A stretch of 64,000 nucleotides of DNA from SMWN01 sp965261165 (lineage in GTDB: Bacteria; Pseudomonadota; Gammaproteobacteria; Eutrophobiales; Eutrophobiaceae): contig OZ253445.1 of NCBI GenBank assembly GCA_965261165.1, positions 1,736,001 to 1,800,000 of the forward strand, in the 5' to 3' direction. This document shows, piece by piece, positions 62,979 through 64,000 of the stretch (positions are counted from its first letter, which is position 1; every line of letters starts with the position of its first letter). The notes below the pieces were generated by a model, which worked only from the letters and a program-made list of their open reading frames with translations, searched no databases and had not been told where the DNA came from. The translations under genes and the position numbers were made by a program.

Positions 62979-64000
62979 ATGTCAGCAGGCAGTGTTTTAA
63001 TCAATAGAAGAGAGAGTATAGGTGTCAAAGTTGGTTCGGTCATGATTGGCGGTGGCGAACCTGTCGTTGTGCAGTCAATGACAAACACAGACACCGCCGA
63101 TGCTGAAGCAACAGCGAAGCAGGTTCAACAACTTGCAGCCGCTGGCTCCGAGCTCGTTCGAATTACGGTAGATACTGAGAAGTCGGCCAGTCAGGTTGTT
63201 CTAATCAGGGAAAAACTGGATGCAATGGGCTGTTATGTGCCTTTGATCGGTGATTTTCATTATAATGGCCATACCTTGCTGGAGAAATATCCTAGCTGCG
63301 CGGAAGCCTTGGCTAAATATCGAATTAATCCTGGGAATGTGGGTTTTGGCAGGAAAAAAGATAAGCAGTTTGCTGTGATGATCGAAAAGGCTATTCAATA
63401 TCAAAAGCCGGTTCGGATTGGCGTGAACTGGGGCAGCCTGGATCAGCGGCTATTAACTCAGATGATGGATGATAATGCCAAGCTGGCTGAGCCACATGAT
63501 ACTGATGATGTAATGAAAGAGGCATTAATCGTTTCTGCATTGAACAGCGCGGAAAAGGCTGAAGAAATTGGTTTGGCACGAGGCCAAATTGTTCTTTCTT
63601 GCAAAGTCAGTGGTGTACAGAAACTGATTTCCGTTTACCGAGATCTTGCCGCTCGTTGTGATTATGCGATTCATTTAGGGCTTACGGAAGCAGGGATGGG
63701 TTCGAAGGGAATTATTGCTTCGACGGCAGGCATGGCGGTGTTATTGCAGGAAGGTATTGGTGATACGATTCGCGTGTCTTTAACCCCTGAACCTAATGGC
63801 GATAGAACCAATGAGGTGATTGTCGCTCAGGAAATGCTGCAAACCATGGGACTGCGATCATTTACACCATTGGTCACTGCTTGCCCGGGATGTGGCAGAA
63901 CTACCAGTACTATATTTCAGGAGCTAGCCAACTCTATTCAGGCGCATGTCCGTAGCCAAATGCCCATCTGGCGAGAAGAATATATTGGCGTTGAGGATAT
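62979..64000 (+). CDS. ispG: 4-hydroxy-3-methylbut-2-enyl diphosphate synthase IspG (3' end outside window)
   Basis: 340 codons present, cut by the window edge. [4Fe-4S] enzyme of the MEP isoprenoid pathway. Start MSAGSVLINRRESIGVKVGS, then PVVVQSMTNTDTADAEATAK, VPLIGDFHYNGH, YRINPGNVGFGRKKDKQF, HLGLTEAGMGSKG and the cluster-binding TACPGCGRTTS. Ribosome site AATCAGGA before the ATG. The family length is about 370 residues, so only the end is missing. Confidence 0.95.
   Translation, partial: MSAGSVLINRRESIGVKVGSVMIGGGEPVVVQSMTNTDTADAEATAKQVQQLAAAGSELVRITVDTEKSASQVVLIREKLDAMGCYVPLIGDFHYNGHTLLEKYPSCAEALAKYRINPGNVGFGRKKDKQFAVMIEKAIQYQKPVRIGVNWGSLDQRLLTQMMDDNAKLAEPHDTDDVMKEALIVSALNSAEKAEEIGLARGQIVLSCKVSGVQKLISVYRDLAARCDYAIHLGLTEAGMGSKGIIASTAGMAVLLQEGIGDTIRVSLTPEPNGDRTNEVIVAQEMLQTMGLRSFTPLVTACPGCGRTTSTIFQELANSIQAHVRSQMPIWREEYIGVED

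Noticed and set aside
1..64000. Type VI secretion association of the Rhs proteins
   Set aside because: No PAAR domain, VgrG, Hcp, Eag chaperone or tss gene is visible; the complete Rhs begins with a membrane helix and propeller repeats instead.
1..64000. tRNA or rRNA genes
   Set aside because: No cloverleaf-like sequence or rRNA segment was recognised on either strand by eye; a tRNAscan run would settle it.

Overview
The window comes from a moderately AT-rich gammaproteobacterium. The right-hand part carries ordinary chromosomal genes: a type II secretion (Gsp/Xps-type) operon in the order E-F-G-H-I-J-K-L-M-N-D, the fabA-fabB pair for unsaturated fatty acids, and the start of ispG. No genus can be named from the sequence alone.

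Positions 1-36070 form a polymorphic-toxin island built from Rhs (YD-repeat) gene pieces. There is one complete rhs gene (36779-44644, minus; 2621 codons) and fifteen orphan cassettes, numbered here from left to right. Cassettes 1-12 are on the plus strand and 13-15 on the minus strand. Each keeps a 3' portion of the same nearly identical rhs core, 5'-truncated at different points, ending at the DPxGL junction. A different C-terminal toxin tip and usually a small immunity gene follow. Recognisable tips are M15-like peptidases (cassettes 1, 7), L,D-transpeptidase/Tlde1-like domains (2 and its duplicate 15, 4, 8), a type-33-like polymorphic toxin (11) and a papain-like cysteine hydrolase (the complete rhs). 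Tips predicted to attack the cell wall are paired with signal-peptide or lipoprotein immunity proteins. Hydrophobic tips (3, 10, 12) are paired with small membrane proteins. Cassettes 5, 9 and 11 are paired with cytoplasmic DUF4279-like proteins, and 6, 13 and 14 with TPR or Sel1 repeat proteins.

The cassettes are separated by remnants of IS3, IS1182/IS5-like and other transposases, fragments of a desaturase and of phage-type genes, and recurrent junction repeats. The main recurrent elements are a leader (hairpin, strong ribosome site, six-codon ORF, then a TTG-started rhs core) in five copies, and a junction segment resembling the 3' end of a small XRE gene in five copies. The layout looks like a reservoir of tips that can recombine through the shared core into the single complete rhs gene.

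Positions 36779-47656 (minus) hold a three-gene operon: a secreted YD/TIG-type repeat protein, a secreted glycine-rich protein, and the complete rhs gene with an N-terminal membrane anchor, SBBP-type propeller repeats, cadherin/Ig-like domains and a carboxypeptidase-regulatory-like domain. No type VI gene is visible. The neighbouring secretion machine is type II, separated only by an IS30 remnant, which suggests (inference) a type II or surface-anchored delivery route.

Positions 48618-59397 are the gsp operon. A RAYT-type and an ISL3-type transposase remnant separate it from fabB-fabA, and the divergent ispG runs off the right edge.
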